From Candidatus Stoquefichus sp. (GTDB taxonomy: Bacteria; Bacillota_I; Bacilli_A; Erysipelotrichales; Coprobacillaceae), in assembly GCA_021768625.1 (NCBI GenBank), contig JAETUM010000007.1:1-64000 (forward strand): 64,000 nt of DNA, in the 5' to 3' direction. The notes under the pieces are model-generated. The model was not told where the DNA came from. It did not search any database and saw only the letters and a list, made by a program, of their open reading frames with translations. Positions 24,900 through 33,416 of this stretch are shown in pieces (position 1 is the stretch's first letter; every line of letters begins with the position of its first letter). The position numbers were made by a program, and so were the translations under genes.

Positions 24900-25172
24900 A
24901 TGAATAAACCAATGTATAAAAAGGTTTCAAAAGTTGGTGGTATCACTATTCCGTCACAATTAAGACATTCATTGAATATTCCAAAAGGTACTGCAGTTGA
25001 GATTAGAACTACACCAGATGATGAAATCATTATTAAAAAGCATATTCCTACTTGTTTGTGCTGTGGGGCTGCAGATAATGTTAAAGTCATCAATGAAGTT
25101 GAGCTTTGTGATGAATGTGCAAAAAAATTTGTAATAGGAGTTGATACTGATGGAAATGACAATGAGAGATAA
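24900..25172 (+). CDS. AbrB/SpoVT-like DNA-binding protein with zinc ribbon
   Basis: 90 aa. Residues ~5-50 (KKVSKVGGITIPSQLRHSLN, GTAVEIRTTPDDEIIIKK) are a swapped-hairpin AbrB domain. Residues 54-76 carry CLCCG and LCDEC, a C-x2-C / C-x2-C ribbon that probably binds zinc. AbrB proteins are transition-state regulators; the fused ribbon suggests an added protein or nucleic-acid contact. It lies immediately after RNA motif copy 3. Confidence 0.8.
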   Translation: MNKPMYKKVSKVGGITIPSQLRHSLNIPKGTAVEIRTTPDDEIIIKKHIPTCLCCGAADNVKVINEVELCDECAKKFVIGVDTDGNDNER

Positions 25173-25788
25173 AGTTGATCGTTATGCTGTTCTTCAGACA
25201 ATTATTGAAAATTCTAAAAAGGAACAGGATTCATTAAAATCATTTTTCGAAACGCAGGCTGAAGAAGATCTAGAAAATACTAAACTTAAGACTGTTGAAT
25301 ATTGGGGAAGTAAAAGCAAGATTGTTGTTCAAAACTCTGCAACCGTTAAACCAATTTCATGGGTAGCAGTAAAAGAAGTTTTAGGTAAAACAGCGAATGA
25401 TTTTATTAAAGAAGAAACAAAGTATACGCTTAATGATGTTGCGAAAACAATGCTTGCAAATATGTTTAAAGGTGATTATATAGAGGATAGTCTTGAAAAT
25501 GTTGTTTCTAAAATAACAGAAAATAAAAAGAAACAAAATGTTCTTATGAAGAGACTAAAAGGTAAATATAAGCAAGATATGAAAAATATCATTAAGTATG
25601 CTGAGCTTGATGAATCAGAAGCAAGTGATTATGCGTTTATGATACAAGAAGTTATGGCATATCAAATGATATTAAGAATTATAGAATCCTCAGGTTTTAA
25701 AGGAACTGTAGAGGAAGCAGTATCTAAAGTTAAGAGTGCTTTGATTGTTGATGAAGGAATTAAGGTAACTTTAGAAACAGAAAAATAG
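25150..25788 (+). CDS. Hypothetical early protein in the position of Mu Gam
   Basis: About 212 aa from the ATG at 25150, which has GGAG 9 nt upstream and overlaps the AbrB-like gene. An N-terminal coiled region precedes KTVEYWGSKSKIVVQNS. Its place before GemA corresponds to that of Gam in Mu, but no convincing sequence match is seen, so a DNA-end-protection role is only positional inference. Confidence 0.45.
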   Translation: MEMTMRDKVDRYAVLQTIIENSKKEQDSLKSFFETQAEEDLENTKLKTVEYWGSKSKIVVQNSATVKPISWVAVKEVLGKTANDFIKEETKYTLNDVAKTMLANMFKGDYIEDSLENVVSKITENKKKQNVLMKRLKGKYKQDMKNIIKYAELDESEASDYAFMIQEVMAYQMILRIIESSGFKGTVEEAVSKVKSALIVDEGIKVTLETEK

Positions 25789-25802
25789 AAAGGAGCGATT
25801 TT

Positions 25803-26252
25803 ATGAGGGCTGTTGAAAATTGGCAAAAGAAAAAAATATATGCAATTGCTGGAGCATTAAAATTTGTTGATAAAACCGATAAAGAAAATGATATCTTACA
25901 TATGATCATATTTAATATGACAAATAAAGAGTCAGTCAAAGACCTCACTTATAACCAAGCAAATAAAGTTATTGATTATCTCAAACAACAGCAGGATAAA
26001 TCGCTTGTTGAAAATATGAGTGAGGGGCAAAAGAAAAAAGTATTTTCATTAATGTATCAGTTAAAGGATTTAGATGGTGAGCCTAATATAATCCCAATAG
26101 GCGAAAGGTTGTCAGGAATTATTGAAAGACAGTTCAAGGTTAGATCGACACCTAAGTACCTTTTCACTAACCTTTCAAAAGATGATGGAAATAAACTTAT
26201 TGAGATATTGAAAAATTATATTGGAACTGCAGAAAGGAAGTATATGAATTGA
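25803..26252 (+). CDS. gemA: GemA-like (Mu gp16, DUF1018) regulatory protein
   Basis: 149 aa. It has the DUF1018 outline: N-terminal helix QKKKIYAIAGALKFVD, the central LTYNQANKVIDYL, a second helical repeat GQKKKVFSLMYQLK and C-terminal LSKDDGNKLIEILKNYIG. In Mu, GemA modulates host gene expression and DNA supercoiling. Start after AAAGGAGCGATTTT. Overlaps the Mor-like gene (TTGA). Confidence 0.75.
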   Translation: MRAVENWQKKKIYAIAGALKFVDKTDKENDILHMIIFNMTNKESVKDLTYNQANKVIDYLKQQQDKSLVENMSEGQKKKVFSLMYQLKDLDGEPNIIPIGERLSGIIERQFKVRSTPKYLFTNLSKDDGNKLIEILKNYIGTAERKYMN

Positions 26253-26566
26253 CAGAATTTGAAATTAATGATCTAAACAGTGAACAAAAGGATCTAGTAG
26301 ATATTATTGGTCTAGAAGCATTCAATAAGTTAGTGTTTCATTATGGAGGATCTCAAATATATATTCCAAAAACTGATACAATAGAAAGACAGAGAAGAAA
26401 TGCTAAAATATGCAATGAATACAGGCATGGAAAAGCATTGAAATTTCTAGCAAATAAATACAATTTAACAGAAACACAAATAAGAACGATTCTATCTGAT
26501 GTATATGTAAAGAAATGTGATCATACAGTTATCGGACAGATGTCATTAGACTTCAATGAAATGTAA
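26249..26566 (+). CDS. Mor/C-type transcription activator
   Basis: 105 aa, probably from the TTG at 26249 (GGAAG upstream, overlapping the gemA stop). It matches the Mor family: IIGLEAFNKLVFHYGGSQIYIPK (dimer domain) then a helix-turn-helix with HGKALKFLANKYNLTETQIR. Mor activates the Mu middle promoter by contacting RNA polymerase at promoters lacking a good -35. A terminator follows, so the next operon likely depends on this protein. Confidence 0.85.
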   Translation: MTEFEINDLNSEQKDLVDIIGLEAFNKLVFHYGGSQIYIPKTDTIERQRRNAKICNEYRHGKALKFLANKYNLTETQIRTILSDVYVKKCDHTVIGQMSLDFNEM

Positions 26567-26614
26567 ATAAAGTCTTTGGGAAATAACCATTTTTCTCAAG
26601 GGCTTTATTTTTTT
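26565..26614 (+). terminator. Terminator of the early operon
   Basis: AAATAAAGTCTT / AAGGGCTTTATTT, with an inner AAAT/ATTT pairing, followed by a seven-T run. It separates early genes from the gp25-27/NusG operon. Confidence 0.85.
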
Positions 26615-26665
26615 GTTGATTTTAAATTAGGTAAAATGTGAGTTGTAATAAGCGAGGTGGATATT

Positions 26666-26977
26666 ATGGCAAATATTGATGTTGTTGGATATGTTGTGAC
26701 TGGTGCAATTGCTGTTGTTGGTTTCTTTTTAAAGAGGACAATGAATAGATTAGATACAACAGAAAAAGATGTACAAACGATTAAAGAAAATTATGTCAAA
26801 GAAACAGATCATAAAGAATCACTTCAAAATATTAATGATGAAATAAAGGAAGTCAAGAGTGATATTAGAACAATTAATGACAAATTTCTAACCAAGGAAG
26901 ATTTTTTCAGGGAACAACGAAAAACTGAAAAACAGTTAGAAAAGATTATAAACATTTTATTAAAAAGTGAGGGATAA
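26666..26977 (+). CDS. Membrane coiled-coil protein (DUF2730, Mu gp25-like)
   Basis: 103 aa from the ATG at 26666 (GAGGTGG upstream). A single TM (VVGYVVTGAIAVVGFFL) is followed by a long heptad helix. This is the arrangement of Mu gp25/DUF2730, whose function is unknown. It is first in the operon after the terminator; a TAAAAT box at 26632 without a matching -35 could be the Mor-dependent promoter. Confidence 0.6.
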   Translation: MANIDVVGYVVTGAIAVVGFFLKRTMNRLDTTEKDVQTIKENYVKETDHKESLQNINDEIKEVKSDIRTINDKFLTKEDFFREQRKTEKQLEKIINILLKSEG

Positions 26978-26979
26978 AA

Positions 26980-27318
26980 ATGGATAATGAAGCAATGAAA
27001 AGAAAGTTATATGCTCAAAACTTTAAAAGTAATAATGGACTTGTTCTAAGAACAATCAACATTCTTAGATATCAATATCATAAATTAACAGATATTGAAA
27101 AAGTTTTAGAAGGAGAAGGCATCGAGCAATGGGAATTTATAGATGCAATCAATTATTTATCTATGTCTGAATATATAAAGATGAAATCATTAAAGACTCA
27201 TGATGAAGTTAAAGAAATTTCTCAATATACAGATTATAGAATTTTAGAAGCTAAGCTATCTCCCAAAGGAATAAAAATATTATCAGGAACAATTGTTGAT
27301 GAAGATGTTGAGGTTTAG
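26980..27318 (+). CDS. Winged-helix protein, Mu gp26-like
   Basis: 112 aa. LVLRTINILRYQYHKLTD, EQWEFIDAINYLSMSEYIKM and AKLSPKGIKILSGTIVDEDV follow the helix-helix-wing pattern of the Mu gp26 family (winged helix ending in LTxKGxxxxxG). It lies between gp25-like and gp27-like genes exactly as in Mu. The role is unknown. Confidence 0.65.
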   Translation: MDNEAMKRKLYAQNFKSNNGLVLRTINILRYQYHKLTDIEKVLEGEGIEQWEFIDAINYLSMSEYIKMKSLKTHDEVKEISQYTDYRILEAKLSPKGIKILSGTIVDEDVEV

Positions 27319-27320
27319 CT

Positions 27321-27860
27321 ATGGCTAATAGAAAACATTCCAAAATAGATGCACTTCCTGATGAGTTGAGATTAGCAGTTGAAGATATGTTGATGACAGG
27401 CAGTACGTATAACGATATTGTAAAGTTTCTTAAGGAGAATGAACAAAGTGTTAGCATAGCTGCAGTTTGTCGATATGCTAGAGCATTTAATGCCAATCTT
27501 GAACAATTGAGAATGGCTAATGAAAATTTTAGAAATATGATGGATGAGATCAATCGTTATCCAGATCTTGATACAACAGAAGCTATCATACGTATTGCTT
27601 CAGGTAATATGTTTAATCGTTTAGCAAATGCCAAAGAGGAGGATTGGGATAACTTTAAGTTGGATAAGCTCTTAAAAGAAACGAACGGTTTGATTAGAGC
27701 GACGGCTTACAAAAAGAGAATTGATCTTCAAAACAAAGAAATAAAAGATGCAGCCATTGATGAAATGAAAGGATTAATGTTTCAGGAGATGGCGAAAGAC
27801 AATCCACAGCTTTATAAGACGGTTGTCGAGTATCTTAATTCTAAAAAGAATAAGGAGTGA
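27321..27860 (+). CDS. Small terminase-like protein (DUF3486, Mu gp27)
   Basis: 179 aa. SKIDALPDELRLAVEDMLMT and SIAAVCRYARAF form the helix-turn-helix seen in DUF3486 proteins, thought to be the small terminase subunit of Mu-like phages, which recognises the packaging end. It overlaps the NusG-like gene. The large subunit follows beyond the structured leader. Confidence 0.8.
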   Translation: MANRKHSKIDALPDELRLAVEDMLMTGSTYNDIVKFLKENEQSVSIAAVCRYARAFNANLEQLRMANENFRNMMDEINRYPDLDTTEAIIRIASGNMFNRLANAKEEDWDNFKLDKLLKETNGLIRATAYKKRIDLQNKEIKDAAIDEMKGLMFQEMAKDNPQLYKTVVEYLNSKKNKE

Positions 27861-27865
27861 TAATT

Positions 27866-28378
27866 ATGTGGTATGTCTTACAAGTCGCAGGGAACAAAGA
27901 AGAAAGAATAAGAGATGATTTAATATCAAAAGGTTATCAAGCTTTAGTTCCATGTGAAAATAGATTAATTAGAAGCAAAGGTTCTTGGATAAAGAAAAAA
28001 TATATTATTTTTCCTAACTATGTCTTTGTGAAACTGGATAAATATAAAGCAGAGCATTATTACAAGATTACTAATATAGAAGGGGTTGCTAAATTCTTAG
28101 GCGATAAAAGAAATCCTTCAACATTAACATTTTTAGAAAGTGAATGGATTAGAGTTTTAGGAGCGAATGGGATTATTGAACCTACAACAGTAGAAATTGT
28201 TAATGGTAATTTGAAAGTTGTGAAAGGTGTACTTGAAAATTTTAAAAGCAGATTTAAAAGTTTTGATTTAAGACATAAAAAAGCAGAGTTTGAAATAACA
28301 ATCTGTAATGAAATCAAAAAAATTACATTAAGTATTGAAGTTATTAATAGTGATGAACAAGATATTGAAGATGATTAA
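27866..28378 (+). CDS. NusG/LoaP-family transcription elongation factor
   Basis: About 170 aa from the ATG at 27866 (GGAG 9 nt upstream). Residues 1-~100 are an NGN domain (WYVLQVAGNKEERI, FPNYVFVKL, GVAKFLGD); ~115-170 a KOW-type barrel (NLKVVKGVLENFKSRFKSFD, EITICNEIKKITLSIEVI). The host surely has its own NusG, so this is a specialised paralogue, as LoaP in Firmicutes operons. LoaP suppresses termination after recognising an RNA hairpin in the leader of its target. Here a hairpin starts within the stop codon and two terminators lie ahead of the late genes. Confidence 0.85.
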   Translation: MWYVLQVAGNKEERIRDDLISKGYQALVPCENRLIRSKGSWIKKKYIIFPNYVFVKLDKYKAEHYYKITNIEGVAKFLGDKRNPSTLTFLESEWIRVLGANGIIEPTTVEIVNGNLKVVKGVLENFKSRFKSFDLRHKKAEFEITICNEIKKITLSIEVINSDEQDIEDD

Positions 28379-28401
28379 GGGTTGATTCGTCCCCTTGATC
28401 A
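28372..28401 (+). promoter_or_regulatory. Leader hairpin 1, candidate antiterminator (LoaP) recognition element
   Basis: TGATTAAGGG pairs with CCCTTGATCA (one T-G pair, 10 bp) around a 10-nt loop. No T run follows. It overlaps the stop codon of the NusG-like gene and is the first element of the late leader. Confidence 0.6.
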
Positions 28402-28406
28402 AATTC

Positions 28407-28472
28407 AAAGGACATAAAAAAGCTTAATTCAATTTAAAAATAAGATTGAATCGGCGAAGCATGTCCTTTTTT
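28407..28472 (+). terminator. Leader terminator 1
   Basis: AAAGGACAT / ATGTCCTTT closing stem, inner GCTT / AAGC and ATTCAAT / ATTGAAT stems, then six T residues. A strong intrinsic terminator before the late operon. Confidence 0.85.
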
Positions 28473-28573
28473 ATAAAAAAGATATTCATTCAATCGTGAA
28501 TACCTTTTAAAAAGCACAAAAACCCTTTCAATTTTTGTGTAAATAAAATAAACAAGTTATTGAGGGTGCTTAT

Positions 28574-28611
28574 AAAAAAGTCGCTTAAAATTGAAAATTT
28601 GGCGATTTTTT
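28574..28611 (+). terminator. Leader terminator 2
   Basis: A-run plus TCGC / GCGA plus T6, with a 17-nt loop, ending 8 bp before the terminase ribosome site. Confidence 0.7.
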
Positions 28612-28633
28612 AATTTGGGAGGAAGTGAGAAGA

Positions 28634-30400
28634 ATGAGTAAGTCTAAAAACAGTGCTTTAGATGTGCTTTTGGGGGGGATATTTGAAGCTGAAAGAATAG
28701 AACTTGATGATGAAGATACTGAAAAAGAAGAGTATGAAGCATATCTTAAAAACCTTTTAAAAGAATTTTTACAAAAAGATAGTAATACTACAAGAGTAAA
28801 ACTTTTACAAGATTTTCAAAATGGAGCACCTCTTACAGGAGAGAATGGATTAAGAAAAAAACTGGCTTCATTTGACATGGAGTTTTTCGGACGAGCATAT
28901 CTTCCACATTATTTCGTTAGAAAATCTCCTAAATTTCATGAGGAATTAGATAACATCTGGAGTGATGGTGTTTTAAAGGGAAATATTCCTTTAACGAGAG
29001 CAGTTAGAAAAAAGATTTCACGATTGAAAGGTTGTAAGAGAGCTATTGCAGCTCCTCGTGGACATGCAAAAAGTACGACTCTTACTTTCAAAGGATCTCT
29101 TCATGCAACATTATATGAATACAAGCATTACATTATTATTTTATCAGACAGTTCCGATCAAGCTGAAAGTTTCCTAGATGCTATAAAAACTGAGTTAGAG
29201 GAAAATGAGCATATTATTGAAGATTTTGGGATTCTTGAAGGTAATAAGGCTTGGAGATCTAATGTTCTTTTAACAAAAAGTAACATAAAGATTGAAGCTA
29301 TTGGATCAGGTAAGAAGATTCGTGGTCGTAAACATAAGAATTGGAGACCGGATCTGTTAATTCTTGATGATATTGAAAATGATGAGAATGTTAGAACTTT
29401 GGAGCAAAGAAAAAAGCTTTCAAATTGGTTTTACAAAGCAGTATCTAAAGCTGGTGATGATTATACTGACATCGTGTATATTGGAACAATGCTTCATTAT
29501 GATAGCTTATTAGCTAATGTTATGAAAAATCCCAGTTATAAAGCTATTAAGTATAAAGCTGTCCTTTCTTTTTCGCATAGTGAATTATGGGATGAATGGG
29601 AAACGATATATACAGATATATCTAATAGCAATCATGAGCAGGATGCTTTGGATTTCTTTAATGATCATAAACAAGAAATGCTTGATGGAACTGAAGTACT
29701 TTGGGAAGATAAGCTATCTTATTATGATCTGATGACAATTAAGGTGTCTGAAGGTGATGGATCATTTAACTCAGAACTTCAAAATGATCCAATAAATCCA
29801 GAAGATTGTTTGTTCAATCCAGAATGGTATGACTTCTATAATGAACTTGAAACTATCTTTAACTCAAAAGATTATAAGTTTTATGGTGCAGTTGATCCAT
29901 CATTAGGAAAAAGTAATAAATCAGATTATTCAGCAATCATTACAATTGCTAAACATAAAGTCACTGGTTATATGTTTGTCATTGATGCAGATATTGCAAG
30001 AAGACATCCAGATAAGATTATTAATGATATTTTAGAAAAACAAAAGTGGTTGCGTTTAACATATGGTGTAGGTTATGAAAAGTTTGGTTGTGAAACAGTA
30101 CAATTTCAGTGGTTTTTGAAAGAAGAGCTTGCAAAAGCTTCAGCAAGAGCAGGACTTTATCTTCCTATCGAGGAAATTAATAGCACTGCTGATAAAGTGT
30201 TAAGAATTCAAAGCTTACAACCAGATATTAAAAATAAGTACATTAAATTCAATCCAAAACATAAACTTTTACTTGAGCAAATGAGCCAATTTCCTATGGG
30301 AAGCCATGATGATGGAATTGATTGTCTCGAAATGGTTCGTACTATTGCCAAAAAAGGTAAGAGGTTCAGAATACTTGATAAGAGTCTGTTTGGAATATAG
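28634..30400 (+). CDS. Terminase large subunit
   Basis: 588 aa from the ATG at 28634 (GGAGG ~10 nt upstream). It packages DNA into the prohead. ATPase motifs: Walker A AAPRGHAKST (~residues 138-147), Walker B DLLILDDIEN (~246) and a coupling motif YIGTML. The nuclease half has GAVDPSLGKSNKSDYSAI (first acidic residue) and the late acidic DDGIDCLEM. It resembles Mu gp28/SPP1-type terminases. First gene of the late operon. Confidence 0.93.
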   Translation: MSKSKNSALDVLLGGIFEAERIELDDEDTEKEEYEAYLKNLLKEFLQKDSNTTRVKLLQDFQNGAPLTGENGLRKKLASFDMEFFGRAYLPHYFVRKSPKFHEELDNIWSDGVLKGNIPLTRAVRKKISRLKGCKRAIAAPRGHAKSTTLTFKGSLHATLYEYKHYIIILSDSSDQAESFLDAIKTELEENEHIIEDFGILEGNKAWRSNVLLTKSNIKIEAIGSGKKIRGRKHKNWRPDLLILDDIENDENVRTLEQRKKLSNWFYKAVSKAGDDYTDIVYIGTMLHYDSLLANVMKNPSYKAIKYKAVLSFSHSELWDEWETIYTDISNSNHEQDALDFFNDHKQEMLDGTEVLWEDKLSYYDLMTIKVSEGDGSFNSELQNDPINPEDCLFNPEWYDFYNELETIFNSKDYKFYGAVDPSLGKSNKSDYSAIITIAKHKVTGYMFVIDADIARRHPDKIINDILEKQKWLRLTYGVGYEKFGCETVQFQWFLKEELAKASARAGLYLPIEEINSTADKVLRIQSLQPDIKNKYIKFNPKHKLLLEQMSQFPMGSHDDGIDCLEMVRTIAKKGKRFRILDKSLFGI

Positions 30401-30411
30401 GAGGTGAAATG

Positions 30412-31785
30412 ATGTCTGTTATATACATGGATAAAGAATCGTTTAATACGATTGATGAAAGTGATATCAAAAGAATATATCATGAAAATAAAATGAATAT
30501 TAATAAGTTTAAAAAATTAGAAAAACAATATTTAGGAGAACATAAAATTAGCCATAAAACACAAAACAATGCTAATGATCCTAATAATAGATTAGTTAAT
30601 AACATGTGTAAATATGTAACTGATATTATGACTGGATATTTTATTGGTGAGCCAGTTGTTTATTCATCAGATAATGATGAGTACATGGAAAAGATAAGAA
30701 ATATTTTTGAATACAATGATGAAGAGGATGAAAATTCAGAATTAGCAAAGAAAACTTCAATACATGGTGCATGCTTTGAACTCCTTTATATGGATGAAGA
30801 TGCGAATATAAGGTTTTCAAAAGTTACACAAGATGAAGGAATCCTTATTAAAGATGCCTCAAAAGATGATGGATATTTAGGATTTATCAGGGTCATTAGA
30901 TATAAGGATAAAAAGAAAAATAAAAGATTAAAGGTTGAATTCTATACAGCTAATGAAGTTTGGTATTTTAGTTCAAAGAGTGGAGAAGCTTTAATGCTTG
31001 ATGATATCATCGAGCATTATTGGAATGATGTTCCTGTTGTTGAATACAGAAATAACAATGAGCGTGTTGGAGATTTTGAAGGGATTATAAGTTTGAACGA
31101 TGCTTATAACACTGTTCAAAGTAATACTGCCAATTTGTTTCAGTATAACGATGAGGCATTGCTTAAAATCACAAAATTAGGTGAGGTAACGACAGATGAT
31201 GTTAAGGATATGAGAAAAAAAGGTGCTGTTATACTTGATGATGGTGGAGATGTTGATTGGTTGTTGAAACAAATTAATGATACTGCGATTGAAAATTACA
31301 AAAAAAGATTATATCAAGATATGCATACTTTTTCAGGTGTTCCTAATATGAGCGATGAATCTTTTTCAGGGAATTTATCTGGTGTTGCTATCGCATATAA
31401 AATGTGGAGCATGGATCAAATTGTTAAGATCAAAGAGAGAAAGTTCAAAAGAGGACTTCAAAGAAGAATTGAATTGATTACGAATATCCTTAATCTTTTT
31501 GGTTCGAATTATGATTATCGTGATATAGATATTAAATTCAATAGAAATAAACCACAAAATAAATTAGAAAATGCTCAAATTGTACAAATGCTTAGTACTC
31601 TGTTATCACAGCAAACTGCTATAGGAATGATTGATGGTATCAATGATACACAAAAAGAAATTGATAGGATCAAACAAGAAGAACAAGATGAAGAAGTTCC
31701 GCAGGGTGTTTATGCGAATTTAGTGAATGCTTTTGAATTAGAGGATAAAGAAAATGAACAAGAAGCAGAAACAACGACAGCTTGA
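30412..31785 (+). CDS. Portal protein, SPP1 gp6 family
   Basis: 457 aa; ATG at 30412 or 30409 after GGAGGTG. NRLVNNMCKYVTDIMTGYFIGEPV and the later SGNLSGVAIAYKMW are typical of Firmicutes SPP1-like portals. The dodecameric ring forms the DNA channel at one vertex. It overlaps the head-morphogenesis gene by 32 bp. Confidence 0.92.
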   Translation: MSVIYMDKESFNTIDESDIKRIYHENKMNINKFKKLEKQYLGEHKISHKTQNNANDPNNRLVNNMCKYVTDIMTGYFIGEPVVYSSDNDEYMEKIRNIFEYNDEEDENSELAKKTSIHGACFELLYMDEDANIRFSKVTQDEGILIKDASKDDGYLGFIRVIRYKDKKKNKRLKVEFYTANEVWYFSSKSGEALMLDDIIEHYWNDVPVVEYRNNNERVGDFEGIISLNDAYNTVQSNTANLFQYNDEALLKITKLGEVTTDDVKDMRKKGAVILDDGGDVDWLLKQINDTAIENYKKRLYQDMHTFSGVPNMSDESFSGNLSGVAIAYKMWSMDQIVKIKERKFKRGLQRRIELITNILNLFGSNYDYRDIDIKFNRNKPQNKLENAQIVQMLSTLLSQQTAIGMIDGINDTQKEIDRIKQEEQDEEVPQGVYANLVNAFELEDKENEQEAETTTA

Positions 31786-32767
31786 TGTCGCTAAAGAATG
31801 TCTTCTTGATGAAGCAAAAGAAAATGATGATTTTCTTGATGAGCTTTTTCTTGTTTACGATGAAGCAGCTGAAAGAATTAAAAGTGATATTCAAAAAATC
31901 TTGATTAAATTTACAGATGAAAATGGTCTTTCTTTAGAACAAGCTGCCGAGATGCTTAAGGGTAAGGAATACTCAAGATGGAAAAAGAGTATTAAAAAGT
32001 ATCTTGAAGAAATAGAAAAAGAAGGAGCTGAATCAAAGATAGCTCTTGAACTTAATACTTTATCAGCAAAGTCAAGAATAAGTAGAAAAGAACAGCTTTT
32101 AAGCGAAATCGATAAAGAAATGGCTACACTTGCATCAACAAGTAATAAAGAGATAAAAAAGCATTTAACAAATGTTCTTGTGACAAATTATTATAGAGGA
32201 CATTATTCTATTCAAAAAACCTTTCAATTAGGATTCAATGTTTCAAAGATCAATAAGGATTTAGTGAATAGCATTCTTGATTATCCTTGGAGTACCAAAA
32301 AATATTCACGAACAATTTGGGATAATATTGATCAATTAACTGAGACATTAAGAAAGGAATTAGCTTCTGGTTTTATTGATGGTAGTTCAATACAACAAAT
32401 GACAAAACGAATAGATAATGTTTTAAAAAAAGGAAAGTATGTTACTGAAAGACTTGTACGAACAGAAGCAAAATACTTCGCACAACAAGCACAACTTTTA
32501 TCTTATAAAAAGATGGGAATAAGCAAGTATATCTATAAAGGAGCAGGATGTTTGAAATGTGCTGCAATAAATAATAGAACATTTAAATTAGAAGAAGCAG
32601 AGGTTGGAGTGAATTGTCCACCAATGCACCCCAACTGTAAATGTATGGTTATTGCATACAGTGATACGAGCATCTTTAATTTTAACAAAGATGTTGTTCC
32701 ACTTGATCAGAATATCAAGTTCAAAGAGTGGAAAGAAAGATTTATTAAAGATAATAAAGCTAAATAG
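31754..32767 (+). CDS. Minor head / head-morphogenesis protein (SPP1 gp7, Mu gpF domain)
   Basis: 337 aa. A helical N-terminal half is followed by the Mu-F domain (~200-320) with LVRTEAKYFAQQAQ and a Cys/Pro-rich end CLKCAAINNRTF and CPPMHPNCKC, metal-binding in appearance. It enters the prohead with the portal. The frame starts inside the portal gene. Confidence 0.88.
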   Translation: MNKKQKQRQLDVAKECLLDEAKENDDFLDELFLVYDEAAERIKSDIQKILIKFTDENGLSLEQAAEMLKGKEYSRWKKSIKKYLEEIEKEGAESKIALELNTLSAKSRISRKEQLLSEIDKEMATLASTSNKEIKKHLTNVLVTNYYRGHYSIQKTFQLGFNVSKINKDLVNSILDYPWSTKKYSRTIWDNIDQLTETLRKELASGFIDGSSIQQMTKRIDNVLKKGKYVTERLVRTEAKYFAQQAQLLSYKKMGISKYIYKGAGCLKCAAINNRTFKLEEAEVGVNCPPMHPNCKCMVIAYSDTSIFNFNKDVVPLDQNIKFKEWKERFIKDNKAK

Positions 32768-32804
32768 CTTTGTTATAAAAAATGAGATTAAAGGAGGAAT
32801 GAAA

Positions 32805-33404
32805 ATGGAAGAAAAATCTCAAGTTGACAATGTTAAAGAAGAAAAGAAAACATTAGGACAAAAGATAACAAGTATTTTTGGCAAGGATAAAGCTGAAGAA
32901 CCAGCGGTTGAAGAACCTACTGCTGAAGTTAAAGTTGAAGATCCTACTGAAGAAAGTTATTCTAAAGCTCAGTTTGATGAAGCTATTGAAAAAGCAAAGG
33001 CAGATGCAGTTGCTGAATATCAAAAACAGCAGGAGGAACAAGCTCGTAAGGAACAAATGACTCCTGAAGAGGTAAAAGCTGAAGAAGATGCAAAAAAGGA
33101 TAAAGAACTAGAAAAGTTAAAACATGATATTCTAGTTCGTGATTGTAAAGATAGTGCAGTCAAGAATTTAAGTACTGCAGGACTCCCTGTTGAATTAGCA
33201 GATGTTCTTGATTATACATCTGAAGAAACAGTTGAAAAATCTCTTGGAGTTGTGAAAGATGTCTTTGTGGCATGCCTTGAAAAAGGAATTAAGGAAAGAT
33301 TAAAAGGGAAAACACCTGTAGGTTTAAATGCAAATAAAGACATCACAGAAATTGGTGATAGAAAAGCACGAATGCAAAAAATCATGGGAATCAATAAAAA
33401 ATAG
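32805..33404 (+). CDS. Capsid scaffold protein (DUF4355-like)
   Basis: 199 aa from the ATG at 32805 (GGAGG 8 nt upstream). Acidic, Lys/Glu-rich N-terminus (residues 20-100), coiled middle and a folded C-terminal part (SAVKNLSTAGLPVELADVLD, SLGVVKDVFVACLEKGI). Its position before the capsid gene and composition fit a scaffolding protein that is lost during maturation. Confidence 0.8.
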   Translation: MEEKSQVDNVKEEKKTLGQKITSIFGKDKAEEPAVEEPTAEVKVEDPTEESYSKAQFDEAIEKAKADAVAEYQKQQEEQARKEQMTPEEVKAEEDAKKDKELEKLKHDILVRDCKDSAVKNLSTAGLPVELADVLDYTSEETVEKSLGVVKDVFVACLEKGIKERLKGKTPVGLNANKDITEIGDRKARMQKIMGINKK

Positions 33405-33416
33405 GAGGTAAGAATA

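Larger units (their letters stand above)
28379..28633 (+). other. Structured untranslated leader of the late operon
   Basis: About 255 nt without a gene. Besides hairpin 1 and two terminators it has TATTCA / TGAATA (28483-28502) and CACAAAAA / TTTTTGTG (28515-28539) hairpins. The dense ordered folding between a NusG paralogue and the terminase gene suggests a regulatory leader. Confidence 0.7.

Noticed and set aside
25150-25788. Assignment as Mu Gam nuclease inhibitor
   Set aside because: Only the gene position matches; sequence landmarks of Gam were not convincing.
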